Assembly: GCA_007449985.2 (NCBI GenBank)
Contig: VIIQ02000070.1
Location: 62,001-126,000 of the forward strand
DNA from: Desmodesmus armatus
Taxonomy: Eukaryota > Chlorophyta > Chlorophyceae > Sphaeropleales > Scenedesmaceae
Reading direction: 5' to 3'
Length of the DNA: 64,000 nucleotides
The translations under genes and the position numbers were made by a program. Of this stretch, positions 11,055 to 23,922 are shown piece by piece (position 1 is the first letter of the stretch; every line of letters starts with the position of its first letter). The notes under the pieces were generated by a model. That model was not told where the DNA came from, made no database searches, and was given only the letters and a program-made list of their open reading frames with translations.

Positions 11055-14000
11055 ATGCCCACCATCACTCTTCAAGTAGGCCAGTGTGGCAATCAGCTCG
11101 GTGCCTCGTTCTGGCAAGTGATGCAGCAACAGCAGAGCCGCTGCAGCAGCAGCACCATTTGCAAGGAGTGGTTTGCTAGCACAGAGTCTGATATAGGTGT
11201 CTCAGCAGAACCAGATACATCTGCAACCTCAAACCAGCTGCAGCCAAGGTGCATATGTGTTGATAGTGAGGCAAAGGTGGTCAAGCGTTGGGGCAGCACC
11301 AACACTGGCAGTCAGACTGGCAGGACTGGAGTGCATGTGCTGGGCAAGGGAGGTGGTTGCGGAAACAATTGGTGAGCAGTGAGCACCCTGTCCATCCATC
11401 TGAATTGACGGTGCCATTGAACTCACCAACCTCATTGAAAGCCAGCCCAAAGCAGTTGCACGATCGTCAGCAGTCAGCAGTCGCGACTTGCCCTAGTCCA
11501 AAAGCCTGTAGCTCTGCCCATGGGCCAGACAAGGTCCTACCTGCCATGTGCAGTGAAGCTTTACATTCCTGCTTGCGCAGTCGCAGCAGCAACTATGCAG
11601 CCCTTTGCTGAGGTGCAGCAGCATGTCATGACTCAGTTGTCCTTCGATTGACATGTTGACCAGGCGGGTTTGGAGCCATCAGCTGACCTGCAATTGTGTG
11701 CCTGGCAGGTCCTGTGGCTACAACTTGGCGTTTACTGCAGCTACCAACAGCAGCCAGTAAGTGCGTTGTCTGGCTGTGTGTGAAACTAAGCCAGCAGCTG
11801 GGTGCATCGAATGCACAGCAGGTCCTGTCTGGCTGCCTGTCTCCTGACATGGGCATCCTTTGTCAACACAGGCTTGGCAAACACATGCAGCATGCAGCAG
11901 TCTGCTGTAGCACATGCCCTTGAAATGTTTTTGTGGCCTCATGATCTGCATGTTCCCTTGTGGTTGCTGCTTATCATAACCTGAACCAGTGTGTGCTGCC
12001 CTGTCTTTGTTTGTCTGGCAGGTGTGCCTGGTCTTCCAGTGACGACCAGCACAGATGGATTGATCAGGTTTTTGAGGGTAAGCTTCTTTGAGATGTCAGC
12101 AAGGGCCCAGTACGAGTGAGCATGCAGCTGTCAGCGTGATTCTTGAGGTGGACTCACTGGATAATACCACTGATAGGTTGTACTGTTGCAGTTACTGCAC
12201 GGCCACCATGCAAGCAGTGCATGTGGACCTGCCATTGTGCTCTGCTGCTAAGAATCAGCAGCGGAGTCCAGACCCAGGCTGACCAGTCCTTAGTCAAGAC
12301 ACTGACTTCAGGTCTTCAGGGTTGTGTGATTCCTATGCTGTTAAACCCTCGTTCCGTTTGCTGGTGTGGTGCCTGTGGCCTTTGTGCAGGCATCAGATGC
12401 GAAGCAGAGCGGGAAGCAGGCATCCCAGACTTCCTGCTGCTGTCATCTCTTGCTGGCGGCACAGGCAGCGGCTTCGGCAGCGCTTTGCTTGAAGCTCTGG
12501 CCGACGCATATCTATGCAGCACAGTCGCAGCAGCAGTGGTGGCTCCTGGCCGTGCTGGGGGCAGCGACACAGCCACACAGAGCATCAACTGCTGCCTGGC
12601 GCTACAGCATCTGTCTCAGTACGCACATGCAGTGCTGCTGCTCGACAACCAGGTCATGCTAGATCAACTCAACGCCAGCATCAGCAGGCAGGCACGTACC
12701 ACCAGTGGCAGCGGCAGCAGTAGTGGGGCTGGGAGAACGGGCGGTGCAGGGCCACAGGCAGCTGTGTCAGGCAGGGCATGCCTGCAGGGAGTGAATCAGC
12801 TGGCAGCACAGGCCCTGCTGGGGTTGCTGTGGCCTGTTGGGGAGGCTGACCAATTGGCTAGAAGGACCAACATCAGGCAGCTGGTGAGCGACGATCAGGG
12901 ATGGTGCTGGAGCTGGTGAGGATTGCGGCTCTTTATAAACACTTTTTGTTCTGGGTATTGACCGCGTGAGAGAGGCACATGCACCTAGCTTTGAGCAGCA
13001 GACACTGAGCCATGGTTTCAGCACACTCAGCCCTGGGCACAACATACCTGGCTCACTCTGCGTGTGAGGTCCATGATACATGGACAGAGGCAACTGCACC
13101 CAAGCAGCTGCCTGGCAAGAACCAAGGCGCACCATGCCCATGCCTCAGCATCCGCAGTGTAGTTATGTGCTGTTGTTGGCGCTGCTGTATTGTGATGTGA
13201 TGTGGTGTTGTGCTGTGCTAAGCTGTGCTGTGTCGTGCCTGCAGGCCTCTTCTATTGCTGCTGACAGTCTGACCAAGTTCCTGGAGGTGTGTCATGTGTC
13301 AGCGCCTGATGCGGAGCTGCCTGTCAACATGCTCAACAACCCATGGCCTTCACGGATCAAGTAAGTTGATTTGTGTGTGTTGAACATCTGGGGTACACGC
13401 GTGTCATTGCGTGTGTGTGTGTGGGGGCCCTTCCCTCACAAAGCAAAGAGCAGGACGTACAGAACCATTGAGCAGCTCTCAACAGACAGTGAGTAGCTGT
13501 TGTTGGGAGGGTGGGCTGGTCACGGCCCTCACCTGCGGTTCAATCCAGCCAGCAGCCAACAATGCACCTCACAACTCAGCAATCCTTCCAAACCCCTTCA
13601 CCCATGCTGCAGGCTCCTTGCATCCCAGCTGCCCTCCTACGACCCCTTCCATCCCACACAGAAGGTTGCCACTCAGCAGCATTCCTAGTGGCTCGGGGCA
13701 GCCTGTGCAGCCAGCCACCAGGCCAGGGCAGGAGCAGCACTGGCTCCAGGTTCCCAGCTTCTGCACACAGCAGTAGCAGCAGCACCCGCATGTTCGCTGG
13801 GGGGCCTTGGGGTGTGTGGACAGCTGCTGGTTAGGCGGTGCTAGTGCGTTTGAGTGTGGCAGCAGCAGCAGCGGTGGCGGCAGCAGTGGCTGGAGTGCGG
13901 AGGCTGCTGTATGTGCTGTGGGCAGCAGCTGGCCACGCTGGGAGGGGTGCAGCTGGGATGTGACTGTGGCCGACTGCATGCTGCCGCTGTGGAGCCCCGC

Positions 14001-14782
14001 TTCAGGCAAATGTGAGTCATGGGGCTTGGGGATGGCTGGGGGAGGGGGGGGGGGTGGCCAACACCCTTTGTGGTGTGGGTCGTTGGGGTGTGCCAGTACT
14101 GCAAGTAGCTGTGTTTGCTTGAAGACATGCTGTTTTCCTGGCAGATGGTAGTCTTCAGTGCACAGCCCAAAATGGTTGAGGACGTGTCACTGCTACCGGA
14201 CAGGGAAATGCCATCGAGGGAGGCAGATAGTTTGTAGGATTCAGCCACGTGTTGGGTCAGCTGATGTGCTGAATCTGCCAGCAGAGCTTGTGGGAAAAGC
14301 ATGCAGCTTGACTCGTAGGAGATGCACTTTGTGTTTCATGTCGCAGGCACAAGCAGCTTGACGGCTGCGGTGCGGCGCAGCAGCACGGGCAGCTTCCTGC
14401 GGGATGTTGCGTCCAAGTGCATGAGGCTGTGTGGTGCTGGAGCTTACATGCACTGGTACGGCTCCGCCTGGCATGCAGCAGCGGGGGGGGGGGGGCATCC
14501 GACACACACACGCCGCAGACTAGGCTGCTCAACCCCACCAACCATTACCCACTGTGTGTGCTTGGCAGCGATGGTGCAATTACCTGAGGTTGCTTGGCTA
14601 GCAGCAACAGTTGGGTTGCCGAAATTGTTGCCGACAATTACAAGTCAGCTTTCAAACGGTCTGTGCCATCGACCTGACTGTGTCACTGTTGGCTGCTGTG
14701 CAGGTATGAGCAGTTTGGCACGGAGGCAGCAGAGATAGAGGCTGCGGCTGCAGTGTTGGCTGATCTTGCTGGAAGCTACTGA
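11055..14782 (+). CDS. TUBD1: Delta-tubulin
   Basis: A tubulin-superfamily GTPase needed for triplet microtubules of basal bodies; the Chlamydomonas orthologue is UNI3. The N-terminus TITLQVGQCGNQLG is the tubulin start, RCICVDSEAKVV matches the delta-specific position, GCGNNW precedes a split GYN block, and LAGGTGSGFGS (near 12450) is the GTP-binding loop. SINCCLALQHL and the C-terminal FLRDVASKCMRLCGAGAYMHWYEQFG follow human TUBD1 in order. Exons are 11055-11371, 11709-11756, 12022-12077, 12390-12883, 13245-13360, 13613-14011, 14347-14455 and 14704-14782. Exon 6 moves through three frames (LLASQLPSYDPF, then AFLVARGS, then SSWPRWEGCSWDV), as if one base were lost near 13680 and another near 13800-13835. 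With both restored the chain closes at about 539 residues, longer than the usual 450-460 because of Ser/Gly inserts. The middle exons are the least certain. Confidence 0.85.
13400..13425 (+). repeat. Compound (TG)n(G)n microsatellite in an intron
   Basis: GTGTGTGTGTG followed by a G run. It belongs to a recurring class in this window: 720-747 (complement orientation), about 1383-1430, about 38980-39018, about 40618-40645 and about 43970-43994. All lie in introns. Confidence 0.7.
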
Positions 14783-15271
14783 GACTACAGTTCGGCGATG
14801 ATCTGGTGAGAGAGGCCATGCATTGTCCAAGGTTTTTGGCGTACTGTGTTTGTGCCAGGTGTTTTTGGCAGCCACTGTCACCAGTGTTTTGTTTCCATAT
14901 TGCTTGTATGCAAGCAGAGACGACAGCAAGGAGACAAAGCAGGTGCATGATCTATGCAGCTGCTTTGCTACTTGGGCATCAAGCCTAGGTGCAAACATCA
15001 TCACCCAACCATAGCAGATCCAGATCGACCTTAATACTATCACCAGGGCTCTAAGCGCCAATTGTCAGGCCAACTTCTCGGGTTTAGTATCAAGCAAGAC
15101 TTGACCAGCGGACAGGTGACGCTATCTTAAACCCTTCAACGTATATTTGCGCATTCTTGTCCCCAACGTTGACGCGAAACAAGGCCTGCTGCCTCACAGT
15201 TCCAGAAGGCATGTCGCTGCTCCCAAAAACAGCCTCAGCAGACGACTTGACAGGCTGCTAGTACAGCATAT
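14783..15271. other. Intergenic region between delta-tubulin and the PLAC8-type gene
   Basis: No coding potential beyond short frames, and no TGTAA was noticed close to the tubulin stop. AGCATATATGG just before the next start may contain a TATA-like stretch, but it is too close to the ATG to be a normal promoter element. Confidence 0.4.
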
Positions 15272-18200
15272 ATGGCGTCTGAACAGAAGAAGGCGGAAGC
15301 AACTTGCACAAACGAACCTCGCTCCTGGCCGGGTGGGTGCAGGGGCTGGTGGCACAGAGCAGAGCAGAAGCTGCTCCCAGCTGACTCTCACAACCACCGC
15401 CTGTTCCTGCTGGGTCCTGCTGCAGTTTCGCTTCTGGGATGTTTACAGGGCACCCCCAGCACGAACCAGGTACGAGGCTGCAGCCAAGCTGGCCCTTGCT
15501 TGTAGCCTTGTGGTGTGAGCGCAGTGTTGACTGACAGGTGCTGTGTACTGTCTTGTGCAGCTGCCATGGCCATGGCTGATGTTCAAATCATGCCTCTGCC
15601 CAGCAGCAGTCCTGGGTGAAAACGAAACACTGTTTCAGGGAGAGGAGCCAGCAGATGTGTGCTGCTTGCAGCCGTACTCCTTTTGTGGGCCCACCTGCAG
15701 GTGTGTAGTCGGCATCATGTGTGTTGCCTGATGCCTGATGTGTTGTGTGCAGCAGTCTGCAGTGCATCACAACTAGCTGCTGCCATCATCATGATGGCTC
15801 AGCAGAAGACTAGCAGTCAACCAACTGCCCACGGTCGTGGGGACACTGGCAGCAGCCATCTTTGCATTGGTCAGCCCCTCTGCGCTTGGCAAACGGTGCC
15901 CGATGTTGCTGCACTTGCAGCATCACACCCAAAACCTTGCTGCATCTGCCTGAGAAATGCCCAAGTCTCTGACCGACCTGCTGTCTGTGTTTGTTTGTGT
16001 GCAGGGGTCTCAATGCGGAGCTCTGCGGACTGGGCAATGAGGGACTCAAGCTGTGTGCACACACATGTGTCATGCAGCTCGTCTGTAGCTGGTAAGGAGG
16101 ACGTGCATACCCTACCATGCAGTTGTGCACCTGCGGGTGATGCCCACTTGCGCTCCCATGCAAGGGACATGCTGCAACGGGCCAGCACACCACTTGTCAG
16201 CAGCTGCCTGCTATGTGGCCGTTGGAGCTACACTGTCGCACAGTTGATGCATGCGCTCTTGGGGCTAATGAAAATCTGCTGCTGCAGAACACTGCGTGCA
16301 GGATCTCTGTGTACTGCTACTTACTCTGCGTTGTGTCTGGTTGTCGGTTCTGTCCTGTTGCCCGCAGCATGTGCCTGGGGCTGCCCTATGTGGCCTGGGT
16401 GGCAGCCTTGCAGCGGCAGCGGGTCATGACCAAGCATGGCGTGGCAGCAACTGACGAGGAGGCGATGGCCCTTGCATGCTACCCCTGCAGCCTCCTGCAG
16501 ATGCACGCACTCCTGCAGCAGCAGCACCAGCAGCAGCAGAGCATGTTGCACTCACGTCACCCGCAGCAGCAACAGCAGCAGCAGCCGGCATCTGTGCCGC
16601 TTCGTGCGCCCAGGGTGCAGCAAATGACAGGTGAGAGTGCAGGCTCGTGCCCCTAGCATTCGCTTGGTCGCCGTCAACCTATGCACACCTAGTCCATTGC
16701 TTTGGGTATCCAGTGGGGGTGATCTCTTTGGTTTGTTTTTTGAGCCTTGTCATAGTAGTCTTTAGCAGTCTGTCTCCTCGATTCAAGCATGCGCAAGAGT
16801 GCCCAGCACGCACAGCATCCGCAGTCTACGCATGCTGTTGGTCGTGGCTTGCCCTGCACATCCTGCACCTGCGGTTTTTGTCACTGGTCCTGCTGTTGCT
16901 GCCACTCTGCAGCTGCCTCAGAGGCTCCTTCGCAAGCCAGCAGCTACGCAGGGCCCTTGACCAGCGCCATGACCACATCCAAGGTCCTGCGCACGGTGCG
17001 GGACCATGCCACACGCAGCGAGGGCACTGTGCCGCTCGCTGGGGGCCTGGCTGCGGGTGGCAGCATGCGGCAGGGCGTGCGCAACAGCCACGACAGCACC
17101 TGCAGCAGTCAGGCTTCTGAGACTGGCGTTGTCAACAGCCCAATGATGAGCAAGCAGCAGTCAGGTGCGGTGCAGGAAGCATGTGTCCTGTGCTGAGCCT
17201 GCTACTCTGAGTAAGCCAGCATTGGCTCACATCCATCGTGTTGGTTGTCCAATGCGCACTGCACGCATTTGACCGTGTGAGCTGTGTTTGCACCATTCTT
17301 GAAGCCGCTTTCCAACCAATGGTTTCATCTAGATACCACAGTGACGCAAGGATGCATACATTGCAACTGTTCCTGCTCCTGCTGACAAATCCTGCAGAGG
17401 CCCAAGAGCTGGGCAACGAGAGCAGCCGCAGCAGGGGAGACCTCAGCGGACAGCACAGCAGGCGTACCAGCGCCCGCACCAGCCATGATGGCTCTGGCAG
17501 CAATCACAAGCAACGGCCCCAGCCCTCACATGGGTCGTACCTGCGGCCACCACCTCCGACAGTGCAGCAGCAGCAGCCAGAGCAGCTGGGGCCGCTGAGG
17601 TCGGCTCGGGGCCAGAGCAGCAGCGGCGGGGCAGCTTACGGCAGCCAGCAGCCTCTGCTGCCTCCCAGGCCAGGCATGGCGAGGCACTCAAGGACCGTCA
17701 GCCTAGGGGGTGAGCCCTCAGGGGCCGCAGCAGCAGATGCAGCCTGTGCTGAACCCTTCAGGCGCTGCAGCGACGTCGCTATGCCGTCTGCGTGTAGCTC
17801 GGAGCTGCCGACGCCTGAGCCATCGAGCTCTGGTGCTGTGCGCAGCAACAAGCGCAAGCTGCCGGGGCGGGCGACAGCAGCCAGTCAGTCCTGCCACCTA
17901 CCCCGCGGCAGTGGACTGCAGCCCTTGCAGGATGACACACCCCGCACGCCACCGCATGCGGTGCTGCGGAATCCTGTGGTTGGTGCTGATGGCAGCTGTG
18001 GAGGCCCAGCCAGCAGCAGCACGCCTGTGCAGCCTGGCATGCTGGGCAGTAGTACCGCACGGGCACCCCAGCTGCTCGGCAGCTACAGTAAGGTGCCTGT
18101 CACCGGAAGCTGCAGCAAGGTCCCCATCGCCGGCAGCTGCAGCAAGCTTGTCACGTTCAGCCAGGAGGATGTGCCGCTGTCAGCATTCAAGGCCAACGCC

Positions 18201-19973
18201 AGGCGGGCCTCGCTCGGGGCCAACCCGGCAGACGTCAGCAGCAGTGCTGGTGCTGGTGGTGGTGGTGGTGGGTGGACCTGGAGAGGCAGCAGGGGGGAGA
18301 ACCTGGCGGACAGCATGCAACAGCAGCCTGGCGCCGGTGTCAGTGCTGCAGCTGACGTCACACAGGAACACAGCAACGGCAGCAGCAGCGGCGGAGGGCC
18401 AGACAGAGCCTCACCTGCCCTTGAGCAGCAGCAGGAGCAGGTGCAGCGCACGGCTGGTGACGTCAGCACAGCAGGAGCTCGTGCAGGGCTTGCTGCCCTG
18501 GTGTCACTAGAGGCAGACAGCAGCAGCCATGTGCAGGTGGTGGACCCGCAGTATGCCACCATGCAGTCGGACATGTGCAACTTTGCCAGCTGGCTGGGCG
18601 ATGCACCAGCCGGGCTCAGCCGGAACCACAGCAGCAGTGGGGGGCAACCTGGGCAGGGACAGAGGGACAGTCGCGAGGACGGGGAGCAGCAACGGCAGCA
18701 GGACGGGCCTTCGCCCCAGCAGCAGCGGTCTGAAGGGGACCTGTGCAACTACGATGCCTCTACTACCCCTCTCGCATGCAGCCCCAAGCAAACTGTCAGC
18801 CCTGCAGCGTTGTCGGCAGGCACAGGGCCTTCTGGTGCCACACCAGCAGCAGCTGCCACCAGCTCTGCAGCGGCAGCAGCAGCGGGAGGAGGAAATGCCC
18901 GCGCTGCCGCTGCTGCGATTGCCAACAGCAGCAGGCCGACCGTGCTGGCTGCTGCATGGGCTTACATGAGTGACATCTGCAACCTGGGAGGGTCGTTTGA
19001 GGCAGCCAGCAGCACCATCTGCAGGACCGGCCTTGCAGCAGCAGTCCTCAGCAGACTGGCAGATGACAGCAACAGCAGTATGCAGGCACGGCAAGCAGAC
19101 GCCGTGGACCCAGCAGCTGGACGAGGGCGGCCCAGCAGCAGTGGCGGCAGCAGTAGCAGCATCAGTGGCAGCAGCGGTGTCAAGCCACAGCCTGGGTCGG
19201 CAGCAGCAGCTGCTGCTGCTGGCAGCTGGCCTGATACTGCACCAAGCCCTCCATTCGCGACGCTGGTGACGAGTGGCACAGTTGACTCAGCAGCTGCTGC
19301 CCCAGCAGCAGCAGCTGGATCATGTAAGGTACAGCAGCAGCAGCTTGCTGCAAACAAAACAGCAGCAGCAGATGAGGAGGAAGAGGATGAGGTCAGCAGC
19401 CCGCCAAGGCGGAAGCGGCGTGCAGCGAGTGACGACAGCCACAGCAGCGGTGACGCAACAGCAGCCGCATCTGCAACTGGGTCAAGGCCCAGCAGCAATG
19501 GCAGCAGCCGGGGCGGCAGCAGCAGCAGCAGGGGCCAGCCTGGAGCCTCCTGCGCTGCAGGGCCACCTGCTGGCGCTGTGTCTGGTGTTGATGGGTTGGA
19601 CCCACAGATGCTCGCTGCAGTAATCGGCACCACGCAGCGCGAGCAGCTCACAGCTTCGCAGGTACGAGTGACACATACTGGCTGTACAGTTACCAGCAGG
19701 GTTGCAGATGCTGGTTGGTGTTGGTTCTGCAGTGAGCAGAGGTAGCGTGTGCATACCGTCCAACTGCATCGCAGCGCAGACCAAGTTGCATGTGCACCTG
19801 TCATTTGCGCAAGGCTGAGGCACACTGACAAATGCATATGGTAAAATAGTACACAGCATGAAATATACAGTGTGTGACTCTGTCTGTGCGGCTGTGCTAC
19901 AGGAGGAGCTGGCAACCAAACTGGCCAGGCTGGCTTTTGCAAGTCCAGCTGCTGCCCGGCAGTTGGCAGGCAC

Positions 19974-20004
<31 letters not shown>

Positions 20005-21459
20005 CTGTCGCGGGGTGGCAGTGCGGGCGGCAATGGCCAGCAGCAGGAGCAGCAGCAGCAGCAGCTGTTTGAGCCCTTCTACCCCACTATGATGAGTGAC
20101 ATATGCAACCTGGCAGATCCCGAAGAGGAGCAGGCGGCACTGCCTCGGCAGAACAGCCACAGCATCCTAGCAGGGCGGGTCCCACCTGCAGCAGCTTCAG
20201 AGCAGCAGCAGCACCAGCAACAGCAGCAGCAGTGGACAGCAAGGGAATCCACAGGGCAACGGGGCTCCGGGAGGCCTCCTATGCCCCCACCATCTGCAGC
20301 AGCAGCAGCAGGGCCCAGCAAGAAGGCAAGCGTGGTGCCTGGTAGGCCCTTGCGGCAGCAGCAGCCACAGCAGCAGCAGCCGTACGGCCTTGGCATGGCC
20401 AGCAGGCTGGGGCGGCCAGCCGGTATGGCTGGCAGCGGCAGCACTGCAGCAGCAGCGGCGGCTGCGTCCGGCAGCAGCGACACGGCAGGGCCGCTGCGCG
20501 CTGCGCTGCTGCTGCGGGGCATGAGGGCTCCAGGAGGGCCTGGGCAGCTGGGTGCCATGGGTAGCAGGGCAGCAGCAGCTGCTGCTGCTGGGCAGCCCAG
20601 CAGGCGCATGGCTGTCCCTGGTGACGCAGCTGGTGACGCCCGTGTGGCGGCTGCATGTGCTGGTGGTGGGTTGGGACCTGGGTACATGCAGCACCGCCCG
20701 GGACATGACTCGCTCGTCAGTTTTGACAGGTGCGTTCAACCGCCAAATCTGGCTTGGGCTGGCAGTGGCCTACTGTAGGCTGCGCCACAGCAGCTGTATG
20801 TGCAGCTGCATGTCTGCCTGCATGAGTGTGACTCGCTGCATGTGCTGCTTGTGCTGCTTCTGTGCTTGTGCACCATTGCTGACCACGTGCCTGTGGCTGC
20901 ATTCGGCTTGGATCCCTGCAGCTTCTATGTGGACTGCGACCTGCCGCCCGCCCAAGAGCCTCGCTGTGCTGCTGTTGAGGCTGCAAACATGATCACCAAC
21001 AACCCACTGTACACGCTGACGGCCTCGGAGAACGGCGGGACTGCAGACAGCTCCCGCATGAGTCCCGGGCTGAAGCAGCAGCTCAGGAACGCTGGCAATG
21101 CAGCAGCTGCCGGCAGTGCTGGTGAGGAGCGCTTGTTGCAGCAGCAGCAGCAGCAGTGGCAGACGGGTCCAGGCAGCGGCAGGGGCTCAAAAGGTACAGC
21201 CGTCCCAGCAGCAGCCAGCAGGCCATGTGACGCTGCTGGCGGCAGCGACCATGATGATGGCGCCCAGCAGCCTGACAACAGCAGGAGCAACTCTCCATCT
21301 CCTGGATATGCCGCAGACACGGGTGCTTATGCCGCGTCAGCAGCAGCCACAGGGAAGAAAGCCGGGGAGCGTGGTGTGTTCAGGACTGGGGGACAGATGC
21401 AAACCAATGCAGGGTACATCCGCGCTGGACAGCTGCAATATGAGTATGATGCAGCTTGA
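15272..21459 (+). CDS. PLAC8-type cysteine-rich protein with long low-complexity tail
   Basis: Eight exons close exactly in phase to about 1,522 residues: 15272-15469, 15561-15700, 16005-16091, 16368-16630, 16913-17164, 17398-19661, 19903-20729, 20922-21459. Residues about 67-190 resemble a PLAC8 domain: CLCPAAVLGEN (the CPxxxxGxN turn), CLQPYSFCGPTCR, GLKLCAHTCVMQLVC, then LQRQRVMTKHGVA and CYPCSLLQMHALLQ, which correspond to the RTKLRAQYG and CxxCALCQEYREL positions. PLAC8 proteins act at membranes in organ-size control and metal handling. The rest is Ser/Gly/Gln/Ala-rich and probably disordered, with a KRRKLPG-like basic patch and an acidic run before PPRRKRRAA that could be a nuclear signal. 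A short motif of the form SDxCN recurs at 18561, 18732, 18963 and 20086. Exon 6 alone is 2.26 kb. The N-terminal exon is the weakest part. Confidence 0.75.
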
Positions 21460-21838
21460 GTTTGGTGCAGCATGCATGAATTGACAGAGGGTGCAGGTGG
21501 TGTAGCTAGTTGGTCAATGTATCAGCTGTTGGGGTGGTTTGAATGCAGCGGGATGGGGTGTGTCTTCAGCAGCAAGGCAGGCAGTGTAGGTAGCTTCAAG
21601 TCGGGTAGGTTAGCTAGTAGTCCCGTTCAGCAGGATGTTTGTTCATTTTCCCCACAGTGTTTTTGTGGGGTGCAGCAGAACGGGTGTCAACAGGCAGTTC
21701 CTCGCAGGGTGACGTTGTCAACCATCATAACTTCTTAAGTGTAACACTTTAATGCAGTTTGGTGGATTCAATTGATACCTTGCGCAATTTGAGCGCAGTG
21801 ATCTCTGGATCAATTCTCGCTTGCAGACATATCGCGCA
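21460..21838. other. Intergenic region with 3' hairpin and TGTAA
   Basis: Contains a stem of seven base pairs at 21650-21670 (CCCCACA ... TGTGGGG with a T-rich loop) and TGTAA near 21737, both plausible 3'-end features of the upstream gene. The right end leads into the WD40-like gene. Confidence 0.45.
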
Positions 21839-23873
21839 ATGGCCGAGGAGGGGCTCCCAGACAGCAAGAGACAGCGGCTTGAGCATGTCACGGCACCCCA
21901 CCAGTCTGCCGCAGCGGCAGCAGCAGCCTCCCAACAGCAGCAGCAAGTGCCCAGTGACCTGCCATCAGTCACAAGTCTCATCCAGGTCCCAGGCGGTCTT
22001 CCAAGAGAGCCTTCGCCCGGAGCCATGCACGGCTGCAGGATCGCAGCCTGGTTTGACCCAGTGACAGCAGCAACAGCACGTATGGCAGTGTATTAGCATC
22101 AGGCCGGGATGTCTTCTGGTCGCAACTGCAGCTACAGGAGCAGCAACACCTTCAGTCCGAGCAGCAGGGGAAGGAGGGCGTGCTGCTGCCGCTGCGGTTG
22201 CAGGCACCAGCTGTGCATCACCTGCAGCTGCCGCGGCATGCAGGGGAGGTGCAGTCAGTGGCGCTCTGCAGCAGCAGCAGTTCTGAGCACCCAGGGGAGC
22301 TGCTGCTTGCGACAGTGGATGCTTTCGGCAACGGCAGCATCAGCAGGCTGCGGTTAGCGCAGGAGTATGCACGGCATGCAGGCTCAGCAGGGTCTTCTGA
22401 ACCTGCAGCAGGAGCAGCAGCCGGCCCAGCTTCACCCCCTGAAGTGGTGGTCCAGTCAGCCATCCACCCAGTGGACGCCTGCAGGGAGGGAGGCTGGGCA
22501 GGGGTCGTCTTTAGCGGCAGCAGCAGTGCGATGGCGGGAGCGCCCTCCCTCTTCGCCACAGCCCGCTGCTTCGCTAAGGACGTCTGCGTGTTCGATGCAG
22601 CAACAGCTAAGCCCCTACGCACCTTCGCCTGCATGCAGAGCCCCTACGCCCTCAGCTTCTTGCCAGCAGGGGCTGTGGGCAGCAGCAGCGATGCAAGCAT
22701 ACTGGCAGTGGCGGAGGGGCATGCTGTGGCGCTGTGGGACGTGCGTGCTGCTGGTGCTGCTGGCGGCTGTGTGCAGCGCTTCAACCCTGGCGCCCTGGGT
22801 CAACCGCTGTACACGCTGGCCTGGAGCACAGCGCAGGTAGGTGGTGCCAACTCAGTCAACTTGCTTCGTTGAATAGGTGGTGAAGCAGCCGCAGATCAGT
22901 GCTGTGATTGCTTCTGAAGGTTACATGGTGTTGTGGATGATACGGCAAAGTCTTGAGTTGATGAGCTCATCAGGTTGACTGGGCGGTTGCCTTGCTGAGA
23001 AGAGTTTGAGCCATGGCAACATGACTAAAGCAGTCTGCAAGCAGGCTGACTGCACTGTGTTGACCTCCAAGTGTTGGGCAGACGGCATCCACCCTCCAGC
23101 AGCGACCGTCTGCTACTGATGGTAATGATGTTGGTGCATCCCTGTGCCTCTGCTAGATAGTGCCTGCTGCCGTCGCTGCTCCCCACTAAGCTGCCCCTTT
23201 TGTTTCTGTTTGCACTCCTCTCTGCTGCTGTCCTTGCCCTATGCAGGCCGGCTTGTTGGGATCAGCTGGTGCCGAACGCTCCCTATACCTAACAGAGCCC
23301 CGCAAGTGGCGTGTGGTACATAAGTGGCACAGCGCCACTCGCCTTGCTATACACAGCCTCTCATTCCTCGAGCGGGACCCTCGCTACGCAGTACTGGCTG
23401 GGCTCGATCTTGAGGTAGTCTGTGGGAGGTGGGACGCTCCTAACAGCAACGCAGCCAGGCCGTTTGAGTCCTGCCCACCCACGAATGCAGAGGATGCTGC
23501 AGCCGCAGCAGCGGCGGCAGGGGGTGGTGCTGCCGCCGCCGGGAGTGATGTTGGTGCTGTAGTAGCACATGCGGCTCCTGGTGCCCCAGGGAGTGGGGAT
23601 AGGAGCAGGAAGGGCAGCAATGCAGCTGTGCTGGCAGCTGGAGGGAAGCCAGCGGCTGCAGCAGCCACTGGGAGAGCTGCTGGACCACCACTGAGTGGTG
23701 GAATGGGATCGGGGATGGGGATGGATGTAGACGAGGTGGAGGGGTCGGGTACCGCTGGGCTGTTGAGTTTCAGGGGGGATGGGCGGTGGCTGGGAGTGTC
23801 CAAGGCAGTGGGGGCTGATGTGCTGGCTGGCTATGCTGCATCGGGCAACCTGGTGTATGCGCGCATTGCGTAG
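21839..23873 (+). CDS. WD40 (transducin) repeat-like protein, plant type
   Basis: Two exons, 21839-22836 and 23247-23873. The N-terminus is Ala/Gln-rich and polar (MAEEGLPDSKRQRLEH). It is followed by LASGRDVFWSQL, AGEVQSVAL, LFATARCFAKDVCVFD, LAVAEGHAVALWDVRA, LYTLAWS, SLYLTEPRKWRVVHKW, YAVLAGLDLEVVCGRWD and LLSFRGDGRWLGVSK, a series of blade-like strands ending in D/S-W or DP positions. The ending FRGD-RWLG is typical of a plant WD40-like group with no settled function. An Ala/Gly insert (about 23490-23700) interrupts the last blade. The frame breaks once: AAWFDP at about 22057 must step to SDSSNSTYGSVLASGRD, which works if one C is missing from GACCCA. With that base the coding length is 542 codons including stop. 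TGTAA lies 45 bases after the stop. Confidence 0.7.
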
Positions 23874-23917
23874 GGTGGTTGCTGTTGGCGCGGGTGGTGT
23901 TGCGCCATTGTTGCTGG

Positions 23918-23922
23918 TGTAA
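23918..23922 (+). terminator. TGTAA poly(A) signal of the WD40-like gene
   Basis: TGTAA 45 bases beyond the stop codon, the usual signal in volvocalean algae. Confidence 0.55.

Noticed and set aside
18962..19942. Minus-strand frame of 326 codons
   Set aside because: Antisense shadow of the low-complexity exon of the PLAC8-type gene; Leu/Ala/Cys runs mirror CAG repeats.
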